The position numbers and the translations under genes were made by a program. Shown piece by piece: positions 51,601 through 64,000 of a stretch of DNA of 64,000 bases. Below the pieces are notes generated by a model. That model was not told the DNA's origin, searched no databases, and was given only the letters and a program-made list of their open reading frames with translations. The first letter of the stretch is position 1, and each line of letters starts with the position of its first letter. Source of the DNA: Phytoseiulus persimilis. Taxonomy: Eukaryota > Arthropoda > Arachnida > Mesostigmata > Phytoseiidae. Location of the stretch: contig CM075103.1 in the NCBI GenBank assembly GCA_037576195.1, positions 25,690,723-25,754,722 of the forward strand, given 5' to 3'.

Positions 51601-54600
51601 GCTTGTGCTGCAGCGGCCGTGGCCGCTCCTCCATTGTTGAATAAAGGACACGACCTCAAGGACACTAAGGCGTGGAACTTTCGCGGAACGCGGGGAGTGG
51701 TACCGTGAAACAGCAGGGCCGGCAAAGGGGCGAGCCCGCCATACGTTTCGTCAAACCGAGCTCGACGAGCCCCAGAAACTCGTCCTTCACGAACGACGAA
51801 AAACATCTTTCAATGCTGCCTAGCGCTCAATCCGGAACCATTCGACCTCGAATCCTCATCCGTTCGCTTCGGGATCGATTTTTTTTCTCCAACGATCTAC
51901 AGGAGTTGCGATTCTGGCTCAAACTCAGCCTCAACCCTCCTCGCGAAGGGAGTCTTCAGAGCGGGCGTTTCCAACACGGAAGCTGATCTGTCGTCGTGAA
52001 AGAATTTCCGAGGACACTAATTACTTGATGCCAACGCTGACTCCCGCACCGGTTGCCTCTTCCTCCCTCTTTACGGGAAACAAAAACACAAGCGTTCGGA
52101 ACAATGCGGTCTCTGTTCCCCATGCGTCCACAGGTGTTTGACCCAATTGAAACGACAAAACGTTCCACGAGAACAATCCTCACTCTGGAGCGGATCCGAA
52201 AGAGCTGACAGACCAATGAAACTTTCGAAAAGACGCACGGAGATCTCTGACAAGAGGATCCTGTCGATGGGAACTCGAGAGCTATCTTCGGATCGCTCAA
52301 CGTCTTCCGGTGCAGCTTTGGAAGATTCCGGAACCAGCAAGGTTCGCGACTGCCTTGTGGCCATACCACCGACCGAACCTTCCTGGTTGTGAAGCGTGCG
52401 TAGCTCCCGCTGTCAACGCCGTTGATGATATTGTCAGTTGGGAGGATATATTTGGTCTGGGCGCGGCGTGTTCATAACGCCACATTCTCAAACATGCTTT
52501 GTTTCAGATCGGCACATCAGATGCTGTCTGTTTGCCTCCCCCCAACCTCTCTAGCTAACAACTGCGGTTCCGGCAGAAATACAGACTTGGGGAGAGACTC
52601 GGATCCGATCTTGTTGAGATCAAATCTTCCGCCACATATCCGCTCGGGAATCTGGCCTAGGAGCCGCACAACCCCGCCGATCGGGGCCAGTTGCTTCATT
52701 TCCTTTGATTTGAGGGCGTGCCCGTCTGTTTTCCGACCACATCTTGTAGGGCTGTTCGTCGGAGGGTGCCCATCAATTAGAGGGGCCGCCCGGATCAGAA
52801 CGATCACGGTACGGTGTTCCCGGAGTTCGAAGTTGGTCACATGGGCTCTCCAAAGTCGGAACCTCGTGCTCGGCAGACCTCCTGAGACGTCCTCCTGTGA
52901 CCACCCCATCTCCCGAGGAACCCGGGTCGTGTACCGGAGTTCGCGAGTCTCTCGCAAACTCGGCCCGACCTCTCCGGGAAAACGCCGAACGGTCGGAGGC
53001 AGGTGGCCCTCGCATTCTGCGTCTCTATAGTATACGAGGCTGACGCGACAATTCCGTTTCAAAGTCGTTCTCTGCTGTTTTTCAATCTTCTCTTCTTCCT
53101 GTCTCTCGACCGATGCGCAATTTGCACCCGACCCCGAGCGGAGGAGAGTTCGCAAACAAGAGATTTACGAAATTAGGACCGAAGCAGAGAAACAAACGCA
53201 GAGCGGAGTCTCGATGCAGATAAGCGGGCAGGGAAATCCGGGAGAGGCTATGTTTTTGAGACGGGATTTTCGGATCGAGAAATATGCACAGCGGAGCACG
53301 AGTTGGAGAACGAGGAGAGAGTTGAAGGGAAAAAATGATCCACCCTCGAGCTTCGGAGAACCCTCCGGGGAGTGGAAGTCGCTCTCTGAGGGGAGGAGGT
53401 CTCAGGAATCGTCCGTATTCCGAAATGATCCCTCGCCGGATTCCGGATTGCTACCAGGAACAAAAACATGGAACGAGAACCAGTCTTGAGCGGAGAGATG
53501 CAATTTTGGATTCTCGGAAACGTGTCGCGTTAGCTGCTGTGCCTCGAATGAGTCCGCAAGAAGGCTCCACCCCGTCCTGGCGGGGCCTGGAGCAGACTGC
53601 GCGCGAGTAGACTCAAGTTGCAAGGAGCCCGTTCTCGGACTCTATCGATGATGATTCACTTCTAGCACGACGGAACGCGTCCGGGCGGTACAGTGAGTCC
53701 ACCCGCGACCACTAACCCGCTGCGCTTGGCTGAGCCCTCCCGATCCCGAGCTAGCTCCCGGGAAAAACTGGCTACGTTGAAACCGTACTCCTTCTAATTG
53801 TCTGCCAGCCCCCCGGAGTGCCTATGAATTCGGGGCCATTCTATTTCACTATTGGAGCCAGTGAAACAAGAGCACCCTCTGATGACAGTCGAGCAAGTCC
53901 TTCGCTGAGAAGAAAAACTGGATTTTGATTCGGTGTGGGATCGTTGCACACCCATGATAGACCGGGGGGAGACGAAGGGAATTGAAAAGGAAGAATCGAA
54001 ACACAAGGTATGAATTGGATGGGATTTCTGATGTCCGTAGAGGATGCGAGACTAACAGCTACGGAACCGTTCATGTCATAGCAGTTTCTGAAGCGTGTCG
54101 GTCTCTCCCAGTGCCTTGGCTAGGCTGCAAACACGACTGACTGTCTCGGACGAGTAGGAGAAACCGGGATTTCACTCGAGCGGTTCCGAACACTGCGCGC
54201 ACATTATGAGTTCTGTGAAACTGTGCACAGGATGTCGACAAAATGAATCAAACGCTTTCGGCTGGGTGACCACCATTCGGAAGTGGAGCATTCATTTTCT
54301 AGATGTTTCGATTCTTGCTCTCGGGACCCGGGATCGCTTAATGTTCTCCCCAGAAGCTCGATCTCAGTGTCTTTCGGGAGACGCTGATGATTCCGTCCGA
54401 GTGGGAGGGTCCGGAAGGAAGGGGAGGAGAGAGACGGTGGCAGAGCCGATTCGGAATCGCGACAAACAACGACTCGTTCGAAAGGGAGGAGGAACCAATC
54501 GAGAAAGTCAATAGCCATAAAATATCAGTTCACCTCTTTCCAACGCCGCGCCGCCGCCGTCGTCGGGATCAATTGTCGAAGACACCGTCAAACGACGACA

Positions 54601-56919
54601 GCTATCATGTTCTATTGGAAATACATACGACCGCTTCACTCGATCCAAGCGCAAGCCTTCTCTTCATTTTGGAGAACGAGAAAACGCCAAGAAACTGAGA
54701 GGATCCAGATAACGAGGGTCAGAGCTCGCGGAGTGCGTGCACAGAACTTCAGGGAGAACAATTGCTCATAACGAAGTGATATCGACTCTCCGTGTTATTC
54801 GCGTGCGGTGGGGAGTCATCAAGGAGTGGGTTCGCCTCGATGTCCCGGATTCGAGTCGTTCAAGTCGCGAATTCCGATTCGACGGGACGCGAACGGAGCA
54901 GAAACGAAAGGAGAACACAGCGGAGAATTGGCCTCCTCGCTCCACGAGTCGAGTTCACCTGAGACGGAAAAACGGGAGAGTGACTCAGTGGGTTTACTCT
55001 GAACAGAAATTGAGGAGCGATGGAGTTGTTACCAGAAAGCCGTGGCGTCCGTCCAACCGGAACCTGCTGCGCCGCGCTCAGCTTGTTCCATTCTCTCGTG
55101 CTACCCTCGAATCACCTCCGACTCAAACGCCCTCGACGCCGTTTGTGTCGAGCGCTGGCATTAAAGCGCTTCGCTCGTGAAAAAGATCGATGTCGTTCTC
55201 CTTTTTCTCCGCTCGTTTTTTGCGAGACTTTGAGCAAACTTGTTGGGAGCAAGGCTGGCCAAGACCGCGGATCGACAGAGCGCAGGCAATAAGCTTGATG
55301 GGATTTCTCTGATGGACGAACTCGGACAAATTGGGACACGGCGATTTAGTTTCGCTGTTAAGTATCGAGCCTTCGATCGGGGCAGGATTCACGAGAGAGC
55401 CCGACAGTCGGAAGTTCACCGTCGCTCGAAAAAAAGGGCGAGACTCAATCCAGATCCTCTACGAGCATCTGCGGCCGGTTGCGAGCTTTCCTTCCGGTTG
55501 TTGGGTCGTGCGGAAACATAATAATAATAAAACACTCATAGCAACCAAGTGCCAAAAAGGGAAACGAGGAGCAAAGGCTCTTGATTTCACTGGTATTTCT
55601 CGCGCCCGACTCTCAAACACTCGGGAAGAGTGTTTCAACGATTACTCGCCGAGACTTCCATCCGTTCGACCGGACCTACTATCGCAGCGAACGAGATCAA
55701 CAACGTAACACTCAGGCACGCCCGGACTTGTTCGCGAAGCGGTGAAGCCATACAGGAACAAAGAAACAGAGCCATTGTGCAAAAATACACCAGCGACTTC
55801 GATCGCCATGACTAGCACGTTTGTTTCGTCGATTGCCACCTTTGGTATCGGTGCGATGGCGCCTACAGATTCAGAGGGATGACTTTGTGGAAGCGCTGAT
55901 AGCGGCGACCAAACAACAGTCGGGCGGAAGTGAGATTTCATTCCGAATATTCGAGCTCCTCAATGAAACATGAGCTCATTTTCTGCGCAATCATGCGGAA
56001 TCTAGCTTCGTGGACTTTTCGGACACATGGGAGGCCCGAGTCACGAACGGATCTCTGACCGTACGAGCAAACAAACTCGATTTCAGACCTGTTACAAGAC
56101 AGATGAAAAGCGGTGAAAACCCCTGTTTGGGTGGATGGCCGGAGCAGTGGAAGTGCTTCTCCCGGTAGAGAGCCTGAGTTCTGCTCTCGAATGATCTCAA
56201 ATGCCACTTTTTCGAGTGGGGCTTCCTGTCGTCCGCGCTGGGAGGGAGTCCGTTCGGCAAAGTCAGCTCTTCTCGATGCAGGAGCTCAGTCGAAGATCGG
56301 ACTCTGCTCGATATCAATTTGTATAACAATGCGATGCACTCATTCTCATATATGATGCTTCGTAGCGGCGCCAGCTTCGGCAGCAGAAGCTGCAGCACCG
56401 GGGCACAAAAGGTGCTATTGTGCGTTGGTGAGCGATGCCTCGTCTCGACTCCGTCCGACGTCGTCCAGTATATGGCTCATAATTGGCCTTGCTTTGGGAG
56501 CAGGTGGAAATCAACTGATTCACTTCCAAGCATCTTGTTATATACCATCGCGATTCCCGGAATGAATCGGATCCGCCACGGCCTCGAGCGATGGAAGTGG
56601 GTCGCTCGGACCTTCCTCTGAATTCCGATGGGCCCTTCCAGGGGCTCGGATGTTCCGGCAAACGTGCATGAATAACTGGAGCAGACGTGACACTGAAGCT
56701 ATTTTCTCGGTGTTTCAGGTGCTCGAGTGGGCTTTTCCTCTGTTACGATGCTCGTTAGATTCGAGTATGGACATGTCTTCTCCGAACACGAAGGACGACT
56801 TCTGGCTGACGGTGCAGCCTTGGTGAATTAGAGAGAATCGAGGCTGCTGCAACGGAACCAGAGGCTGAACTGACTCCGAGACGCAAGTCGCGCCGCACAG
56901 CAGGAACCGATCCTCCGCA
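39698..56919. other. gene-poor stretch and upstream flank of the LRR gene; no gene recognised
   Basis: Seventeen kilobases without a supported exon. Overlapping long frames on opposite strands at 52422-53155 have no domain. The last kilobase should contain the promoter and 5' UTR of the LRR gene at 56920, but no specific motif is evident. A short (ATA)n run lies at about 55517-55530. Confidence 0.4.
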
Positions 56920-59731
56920 ATGAAAAGCCTCACGGCCGCCCTCGCCGTCGTCGCGGCGGTCCTGACCGTGACGGTCTCTGGCCAGCGGAGTTTCCAGGAG
57001 AATTTTCGAAGATGTCCGCAGAACTGCGCCTGTACCGTGGACAAGAATCAGGGGAAGAAGGTGATATGCGACCAAGGAGGGCTCCGAGAGATGCCAATCC
57101 TGAACATGGATGGCGACACGCAGGTCTTCCACTTCACCGCTCCGCCCGACCTGCCGAACAACTCGACCCTGGGTCGGCTCTTCAGCTACTTCACCAACCT
57201 CGAGGAGATCCGAATTACCCACTCGCAGATCCCCGCCATCGGCGAAAACACGTTCCACCCCCTGCGGAAGCTCCAGATCCTCGACCTGTCGTTCAACAAC
57301 CTCACGACGGTTATCGAGAAAGAGTTCTACGGCTTGGTCGAGCTCAAGGTGCTCAACCTTTCGAACAATCAAATTTCGAAGTGCCCGTCTGCACCTTTCC
57401 GGTATCTGAAGAAACTCACGTCGTTGATCCTGAGCAACAACCGACTGCAGCTGGTCCCGAGACTTTTCTTCATGTTGAAAAACCTGCAGCGACTCGACCT
57501 GTCCGGGAACCCGCTGAACAGCATCGATCCCGACATCTTGAAAGATCTCCGACCCGTCACTCGGCTCTACCTCGCTCGCTGTAACCTCAGTACCCTGCAT
57601 TCGCTCGTCTACCAGAACCTCCCGAACCTCGAGCATCTCGATTTACGGGTGAGTTACGGGTGGTTTGTTCCTTGCCAACGGGTCGGAGAGGGCGTTTCTT
57701 TGGGATTCTCCTTTGCATCACCCCCCGCCCGCTTCAAAATCGGGGGAAGCTCGGGCTCCGATACGTGAGAGCCTTGGGACCGGTGCGGCAGCATCATTAC
57801 CGCCAGTTTAATTGCGGCGCCATTCTAAAAATAAATGGTTATTGTGTGTTTTTGTTCCGCCGTGTTCTTCCGAATGGTCACCGAGAATCCCTTCGACTCG
57901 CTCCCTCTCGCTCGTCGCCGCTCGTTCGTTTCTCACATTGTTGGCGCCGTAGTGACTCGAAAACCCCGCCGCGCGGAAGCAGCCACACAGGCGCGATGTA
58001 ACAGGCGAGCAACGTGTCGAGATTTGTCCTGATTGACATAACATCACGAAATCCGCTTTGGAGAGCCCGGCGCTGCCACAACGGCGCGGCTCTGAGCGGA
58101 GTGAGGTTCGGGGAGAACAATGAATTGATTCCGAATAAGAAAACATTCCGGAGAGCCGATGGCGAATGAACTGTGGAATGATTATTTCCCAGGACAACAA
58201 GTTCACCTATCTGGCTCCCGAGGAATTCCGCCATCTCACGAAGCTTCAGTATCTTTTTCTGGATGGTAACACGCTTACCACCTTAAAACACCGAACCTTC
58301 GCCGGACAAGCCCTCAAACAACTTGGTGAGTGAGTTGACCACTTTCCACAGGACAGGAATAACGGTGGAAAGTGCTGAGGGAAGAAAACGTCGGAAAGCT
58401 GAGCGCATGCGTCCTATGATCACAAAATGAAGAACTCCGGTCCGGGCTCTGGCGGCTGGAAGGGCGCACCCCACACTGGACGGATGTTTCCTTTCCCTGG
58501 ACGAACACGGCTCGTTCGAAAGAAAGTTTCAACCAGCCGTTCGAGAACCCGCTGTCTCTAATCGTTTAGCGTGTGATTAAGCAAACAGCCGACCTATTGT
58601 TCCAGGCCTCTCGCGAAACTCTATAACGACCATAGAAGAGTGCGCGTTCTGTAATTCGAGCATCTCCGAGTTGAATCTCTCCCGGAACCGACTGGAGTCG
58701 TCAGTTGGGGATCCCCTTCGTGCTCTGTCGCTCTCGATAGAGAAACTCGACCTGTCCTACAGCCCCACTCTGCGGGGAACCATAGTTGCCGAGCTGATAC
58801 AGAACCTGCACAAGCTCAGCGTTCTCAACCTCGAAGGTGAGTCCTCGAGAAACTGTGCAAGTGGCCCGGAGGTCAGCGGAGATGTGCCGGCGATGACATC
58901 ACATGGATCTTCGCTGCTCATTCATATCTCTTCGAGATCATCTGGGTGCTCAGAGAGTGTCAGCAGCTCCTTTCCGTTCGCAGGCATCGGTTTGTACGAC
59001 CTACCGGCGGCAACGTTTTCCCCCCTAACGAATCTGCGTCAGCTTCATTTGAACAATAACCGCTTCAGTGAATTCCGTTATTCGCTGTTCCAAGAACTCA
59101 GGAAGCTCGAAGTGCTTAATATTTCTTACAACAACCTCAAGTTTCTTCGATCTTCGATTATTCGATCGCTGAACGATACGAACACTCGGGTGATTATGCA
59201 CGATAATCCGTGGAAGTGTCAGAAGTGCTACATGATCCACATGCTTAAGTAAGTAGGCGATCGCCGCGCCAGGACTCACCGTGCTCAGGTCCTGTTCGTC
59301 ACGACAGAGAACTAACATCCCTTTCCGGCTCTCTGTTCCTCTTTCGCAGTTTTCTGAGCCAACGCCCCATCGAAGACAACGTGAAGCCTCCGCTGTGCGC
59401 CGATCCGGCAAACGTGCGCGGAAGAGACCTCTACCACGTGCGGATCTTCGAGCTCGACGAATGCAACAACCCGATCCTCGAGCCCCGGGTCTCGGGCACC
59501 GAGTCCCAGGTGGGGCTCGTGGTCGCGATCATCATCATCATGGTGATCGTCACGATCATCGTAGCAACAATTGTTATTTACAAGACGCAGGGGGCTGTGT
59601 ACTACACTCACGAGGACGACCGCTCAAGAGGATCGCTCAGCTACGACAACCTCGGCTGCAAAGAAGGCCTCGACAGCAAGAGGCCTTCGATTGTCGCGAC
59701 AATAGACGATACTATCAGCCGCAGTTCATAG
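56920..59731 (+). CDS. leucine-rich-repeat single-pass membrane protein
   Basis: Probable cell-surface recognition or adhesion receptor; I do not recognise the orthologue. Five exons (56920-57648, 58193-58325, 58606-58836, 58984-59248, 59350-59731) with good GT-AG borders give 580 codons (579 residues). Order of parts: signal peptide (about 1-21, ending TVSG), Cys-rich LRR N-cap CPQNCACTVD, about twelve LxxLxLxxN-type repeats (for example LQILDLSFNNL, LKVLNLSNNQI, LQRLDLSGNPL, LRQLHLNNNRF), C-cap starting NPWKCQKC and closing with later Cys469 and Cys491. A membrane helix spans about 507-530 (VGLVVAIIIIMVIVTIIVAT), followed by a 49-residue cytoplasmic tail. The tail contains AVYYTHED and SYDNLG, the latter a possible YxxL-type sorting or SH2-docking site. 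Introns are 544, 280, 147 and 101 bp. The 147-bp intron (58837-58983) is 3n and has no in-frame stop. Confidence 0.93.
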
Positions 59732-62700
59732 CAATCGCAGCTGAGCTCTGGCAGTGGAGGCAGCGCCTAGACCCAAGGCGCGAAGCTTCCACGGTCCGTT
59801 TGCGTATCGTGCGAACGGATTTGGTTCAGAGCTCAAGGCAGATCCACCTGCTTCACAAAGATGTCTCAATGCCGACGTCAACCTACTAGCCATGCCAATG
59901 CATATCTCTTCACATACAACGAAACGCTCCTCGAGTCGACCCACTCAGTATCGCTAAACGTTCTACGGAAGCGGAAGGAGTGGTATTGGAATCTTCCGAG
60001 GAGTGCAGACAAATCTCTGACTTTTCTGAAGCGATAAACGTTGTCGCCGCCGCCGGACCTCGGAAAACGGCCGATGAGGGGTTCGGGGATTGGGTTCGAA
60101 TAACATAAACTTCTCCTCAGAGCTTTCTCTCGATCCATTCTTCTCCGGAAGAGGGGGAAGTGGCGACGGACCCTAAGAACAGAATTAGGACTCATCTTGT
60201 GGAGTCAGAGGCCGCGGTCATGTTTTGGTGTTACATCATCTGGTCAGACCCCACACACAACTCCGGCAGACATGAATTCTCTCAGAACATAACTGAGATC
60301 AACGGCATCGTTCGGCGACCGACCGCCGCTCTTCGAAACGAAACACTAATTCGAAACGAATCCCGATGATTGCGGCATCGTTGCCAAAAACCTGTACAGT
60401 GTCGTAATGAATGGAACAACGGATGAGGAACTAGCGTGTAAACAATGAGGGTGACGAGTACATGAGGACGACAAGCTGGAATGACGAAACGCAAACACTG
60501 GCACGCTATTTCTGCCAGCTGTGTGTAAGATCCCTTGTCGGAACGAACGTAGCTTTTTGCGGGAAAAAAAAGAGAGAGAAAGAAAGACACACATTCCACG
60601 TTCTCATGTCATTCTGCGAAGCGATGATGACTCGATGCGACCCTTTGATCAATCATTTCGTTAGAGCTTTGTAGGTGGCGCAGAGGAGACGGACTGATCC
60701 GAATACCTTCTGAGGTATCGTTTATCGCAGAGTCGCGCATTGAAGCACCCGAATGGATATTCGTGTTGAGTTCTCCATCGAAACGAGTTCCGCGTTCGCT
60801 CTCCGCGGAGCGGGACTCGGAATGAATAACCGGTCACTAAGAAAGACACAATTAAACCGAGGACGAAATTCATCTCGACGCTGTTCAGCAAGAAGGAGCG
60901 CGCTCTGAGTTACCGGGGTCACGCATTACGCTTTGGAGATCTTAGGTGCATTTTTGAACAGGAATGGAGATTTGTATGTACAGTAACCGGGAACGAATGA
61001 AAAATATAGAAAGCTGCTGTCTCAATCGCGTGTGAGGCGTGTATGGAGCCTCAAAAAATGAGGAAATCAAGTGAAAATAAAGTTTTTTGAACGACTCCGA
61101 GCCCGTAGTGTTCACTGTCCGAAATTGAAGTGGTCGCCGAGGAAACCGCGTCCGCGATCATCCAGGAGCCCGCCATGATGGTTCGCGCGGTCCGGCCGCC
61201 AGGAAGTGGAAAATGGAATCGGAGAGAAACAAGCGCACTGGTCCCCACCGAGAGTCAACGACTGCGAGCCTCCGCCAGCGAACGAGAGGTAGAACTCCTC
61301 CTGCTCTGTAAGCCTCTATCCATATCCATTGGCACCCCCAGCGCGCCCGTCAGGAACTGTCTCTACCTGAAGCCCCCACCCTGAGCCCCCTTGGCCCGAT
61401 AGGCGTTCCCATCACGCGACCTCAGTGCCTTCAGTGATTTCTGCCGCCATCTCTTCAGGCCTGTCACGAGCGTGAGAGGGCGAGAGGGTCAGATATTGGG
61501 GATGGATAGATCGGGAGAAAGTGATAGAGGAGAAAGATGGACCGGGCGACCACGAGCCAGAGTGAAGGAGGAAGGCTCTCACGAAAGGCTTAATTGCTCG
61601 ATGCGGTGCCGTAGGTCGTCCGTCCATTATATTCCGAGATACACATGTCTCTGCGGAACCACGGGGGACGTTAACCAAGCGTCCGCAGCTGCGGGTCAAT
61701 CCACAGATGATCGAGAGATCCGGAGAGCCGGACCTCGATGCAGTGAATTGAGTTTGAGAGAATCACGCGCGTAGCGTTGGAAATTCGCGTCGGGAGTGGA
61801 TCCCGACTGGATCTGGGTTGCATGTGTTCCCTCGTAGAGACATTCTGTTCTTGGGGGATGTGCGCTGTCGCCCTCGAGTTGGGGGGTGGCGTGGTTCGGT
61901 CTACGGACTTCATCAAACGAAAATCTCACGACCGGAAGAGTGAATGTTTCAAAGATTCCCCCCGACTTCTGTTTGTAGCGACCAAATGAAATCGTGCGCC
62001 GCTGCTGGCCTTGGATGAAGCAGTTGGCAGGGCACGTTGCGTGTGTCGCAGAACTGGCTTCGTATCGCGTGCAGCGAACCACCTCGCCGGCTGCCCGCAG
62101 AGCCCCCCGTTTCGCCTTGGTGCCCGCTCGAGCAAGAAGGCGCAGGACGCACCATTCCCCGCAATTCCAACGGTAACTGATACACGGCCTCCGTTATGCA
62201 GATGTACTCCGCAGTGGTTCCCACCGGATTCTCGGTAACGTTTGGCAAATCAGAATCATCGTTCACGTGCGGTCTCCGCCGAGGGTTCGTTAACTCAATT
62301 GAATCATGCAGGCTCCGTGCTCCATATTTCCACATCAGACCCCTGTGCACGTGAAAGATCCTAATGTTGATTTAGGAGGTTGACGCGTATTCTCCGAAGT
62401 ATCAGTGATGCCGTTTCCTTGGGCTGATGTACATGATTGAAGGAGGCTTCCGAGACCTCCAGATGCTCATCGGAACGGAGTCGAAGACCGTAACTTGGAA
62501 TGTTGTCTGAGGGAAGCCCGCGAGATGGCCGAGATGTCCTGGCGGTCTGCGAGCCACGTACAATACAAAACCAGAGTTGAGTTGAGTCACATGGCTCCCG
62601 AGCGGGGGGAACGATGATAATAACAACAGAACAAGAGAATTCTCACGGCTGGCTGGAAGTTGGCGATGACGCTTCGCCGGCTCTTCATTCAGGATTCATT

Positions 62701-64000
62701 CCATTCTGTGCGGGGTAACGGAGGCAGACTTCTTGAGTGGGTTTCCGTGCCACAAAGTTGCATTGAGAGGGAGCCGCCCGTACCTGGAATCGAAAATTTC
62801 GGGAATTCCGTCCACTGTAGAGTCCGAGTTGAGGGACATGAGTGCTTTGAAATCCACACGCGCCTAACATCAACTTTCATTCACTTTTACACTCGAGTAT
62901 CACCGGTAAGTCAACTCCACTCGATACATATGCGGTCTCAAAGTTCATGCGACACATGTATACACAGCCCGCGAAAAGTTCGGACCCACCCTGTTTCCCA
63001 ACGAAGCAAATAGAACGATGTAGATCGTACATCAGAGGAGAAAAATCGGGGAATTCCAAGATTTATTCAAGTGAGCATTCATGAGGAATGATTAAAACGA
63101 AATCGGTGATGGTGATCTCTCGGGTTTCACTTGTGGTTCCCAATGTGAAACTCCACGTATGCTGAGAGTGTCATTCAACTTCTTCTTTGGCGATATTCCA
63201 GGGTGTACCCGAAATTTCCGCCCAGTGTTCATGATTATACACACCATGACGCCTACAAAATTGTTTTCCTTCCGCACATGCTGCATTGAGAGGATCGCCC
63301 TTTTTGTCCACTCTCTCCATTGCTACGAAGTCCGGCGGTAACGGAGACCGACCAGCGGCCGGTACCTAACTTCCGCACAACGGTTCGGAAGGGCTTCTGG
63401 CGAGGGGCATGAGCGAGAAATGGAAAAACAAAGCCACTTCGAAGATCGAAGCGATATTCGTTCCCCATTTAGCTGTTGCTCGACCCCGCCTGGGGACCTT
63501 CCGCTCCATGGTACGGAACAGTAACAGCTGTAAAATTTAAGCCCACCGTACAACTCGAGCGCAGCGGTTCCTCCGGCGGAGGAGGCAAGTAATAGATTTC
63601 CCCCTGAACCTAATTCTACTTCACTCATCTTGACTCCCCCCGTTCTTCAACTTCTTTTCATTCCGACACAAAAGTGCGCCCCAAGTTCGCTCGAAGTCCG
63701 AAGGAAGTAAGAATTCCTTGGTTTCACACCATTGAGCGAGTGACGACATCGACCACGACGGCGAAAGCATCAACACTTGTATCCGAAGCTGTACCCACAC
63801 GAGGCAACAACCTGAAAACGTTCGTTTGAAGTATTCGGCGAGGATCGGGCGAAAACTGAGCGAGAAAGAACTCAACAAGGCTCGGACTCGCCCGGCATTT
63901 CATGATGAGCGATGGGATAAGGAGCTGGCTGTCGTCGTCTTCCTTGAACGGCTTCGATAATTATTGTGCCCTCATCCGCTCGCCGCGATTTCCCCTTATC
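59732..64000. other. 3' flank of the LRR gene; no further gene recognised
   Basis: Probably begins with a 1.3-kb 3' UTR ending near the AATAAA at 61076. A purine-rich run lies at 60561-60588. Beyond 61.1 kb, open frames on both strands (for example 61949-62350 minus) lack known domains. The window ends without another recognisable exon. Confidence 0.45.
61076..61081 (+). promoter_or_regulatory. polyadenylation signal for the LRR gene
   Basis: AATAAA followed at once by a T-rich stretch (GTTTTTTGAA), 1.35 kb after the LRR stop codon. The hexamer plus downstream T-rich element is the usual cleavage context. The assignment rests on position. Confidence 0.5.

Noticed and set aside
52422-53155. 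Overlapping frames of about 200 codons on both strands
   Set aside because: Neither product has a known motif. Simultaneous opening on both strands indicates local composition rather than a gene.

Overview
The window is animal nuclear DNA. Genes are split by short GT-AG introns (85-706 bp), there are no operons, and the readable products are metazoan: a mitochondrial ribosomal protein, the bHLH-zipper factor MAX, the lysosomal enzyme PPT1 and a secreted/transmembrane leucine-rich-repeat (LRR) protein. Base composition near 50% GC, compact introns and a ZMYM-like hAT transposon fit an arthropod. A mesostigmatid mite is a reasonable guess, but that is inference, not proof.

Layout. 1-1186: a decayed hAT DNA transposon with a recognisable right terminal inverted repeat, cut by the window edge. 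1304-2678 (minus): mitochondrial ribosomal protein uL3m (MRPL3), whose N-terminal exon is not settled. 5248-5969 (plus): MAX in three exons, complete, 157 residues. 5970-12922: no gene I can support; it holds two related hairpin repeats (about 11.02 and 11.31 kb), a CTCF-like motif and simple repeats. 12923-14921 (plus): PPT1 in five exons, complete, 294 residues, with signal peptide and Ser-Asp-His triad. 14922-56919: about 42 kb with no gene I can recognise; it holds a (CT)10 tract, a possible decayed retroelement tract on the minus strand, a cluster of 11-bp CCGTATTACGG near-palindromes, a polypurine tract and several long open frames without recognisable content. 56920-59731 (plus): a single-pass LRR membrane protein in five exons, complete, 579 residues, with one intron that is 3n and open in frame. 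59732-64000: its probable 3' UTR with a polyadenylation signal at 61076, then nothing recognisable.

The four host genes act in different compartments (mitochondrial translation, nuclear transcription, lysosomal depalmitoylation, cell surface), and nothing suggests they work as one system. For each the splice phases close exactly into one reading frame, except the unresolved 5' end of MRPL3. No tRNA, rRNA, CRISPR or other structured RNA gene was found by eye. I did not find a convincing new biological system. The best leads are the in-frame open intron of the LRR gene, the paired hairpin repeats, the palindrome cluster and the unexplained 42-kb interval.
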